DNA of 13,757 nucleotides from Bacteroidales bacterium UBA2198 (lineage in GTDB: Bacteria > Bacteroidota > Bacteroidia > Bacteroidales > VadinHA17): assembly GCA_002328625.1 (NCBI GenBank), contig DCVC01000062.1:1-13757 (forward strand), given 5' to 3'. This document shows positions 13,642 through 13,757 of the stretch, one piece after another; within the stretch, counting starts at the first letter, position 1; each line of letters opens with the position of its first letter. The translations under genes were made by a program, and so were the position numbers. The notes under the pieces are model-generated. The model was not told the DNA's origin and made no database searches. It saw only the letters and a program-made list of their open reading frames with translations.

Positions 13642-13673
13642 GCAAGTTAAACCTTGTTTAGAACAAAGTCAAG
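13642..13673 (-). promoter_or_regulatory. Likely promoter of the TIR-TPR gene
   Basis: On the minus strand TTG (13672-13670) is followed after 20 bases by TAACTTGC (13649-13642), a partial match to the Bacteroidetes -33/-7 pair. It lies 20 bases before the ATG. TTGTT-TAG-AACAA (13654-13666), a 5-bp inverted repeat, sits between the two boxes and could be an operator. The 84 bases beyond to the window end show no gene. Confidence 0.4.
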
Positions 13674-13757
13674 TTTTTTATAAATTGTAAGAAACGATCA
13701 GTATTCCACCTTCTTGCATTTTTCCAGGCTTTAACCGAATCTAAGCCAACTTAAAAT

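Noticed and set aside
1..13757. CRISPR array, tRNA or rRNA genes, intact insertion sequence
   Set aside because: No regular spacer-repeat pattern, cloverleaf, rRNA core sequence or transposase frame was seen on either strand.

Overview
The window looks like part of a Bacteroidota (Bacteroidetes) chromosome, probably an environmental lineage. The evidence is a low G+C accessory half, few Shine-Dalgarno sequences before start codons, at least one textbook Bacteroidetes promoter (TTTG, 20 bases, TAGATTTG), and gene families that are typical of the phylum. These include a four-helix-bundle (23S IVP-like) protein, an ORF6N protein, a TIR/TolB-like/TPR membrane protein and TIGR00027-type and UbiE-like methyltransferases. 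No rRNA, tRNA, CRISPR array or intact transposase was found.

Layout. (1) Bases 1-5460 are an AT-rich accessory patchwork on the + strand. It holds two intact methyltransferases of different families, DoxX, a DsrE-like protein, three poorly known proteins (one with a C-terminal membrane anchor), and two decayed genes: a membrane-protein remnant and a methyltransferase with an in-frame stop. The first methyltransferase runs into a ~150-base imperfect palindrome bounded by TAAC and GTTAGC that resembles an integron attC site. (2) Bases 5557-9628 are a visibly more GC-rich minus-strand operon. One strong promoter leads into a lipoprotein, an NTF2/SnoaL-like protein, a retinol-dehydrogenase-like SDR and a CrtI-like FAD oxidoreductase, which suggests oxidation/reduction of a hydrophobic substrate (lipid, isoprenoid or similar). 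(3) Bases 9630-11300 are rich in inverted repeats. They contain a decayed gene on the + strand, then a four-helix-bundle gene and an ORF6N gene on the minus strand. (4) Bases 11490-13622 encode a 710-residue TIR - membrane segment - TolB/FlgO-like - TPR protein on the minus strand, with a plausible promoter just upstream.

Most notable signals. Two matching 21-bp palindromes (arms GGTrTCACA / TGTGATACC) lie 9 bases before the ORF6N start codon and inside the ORF6N coding region. Their centres are 232 bp apart, about 22 helical turns, which suggests autoregulation with DNA looping. A perfect 13-bp inverted repeat lies within the first codons of the neighbouring four-helix-bundle gene. A diverged direct repeat of at least 64 bp occurs at the window start and at 11309, bracketing most of the accessory genes. 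All product names come from reading the translations; no database search was possible.
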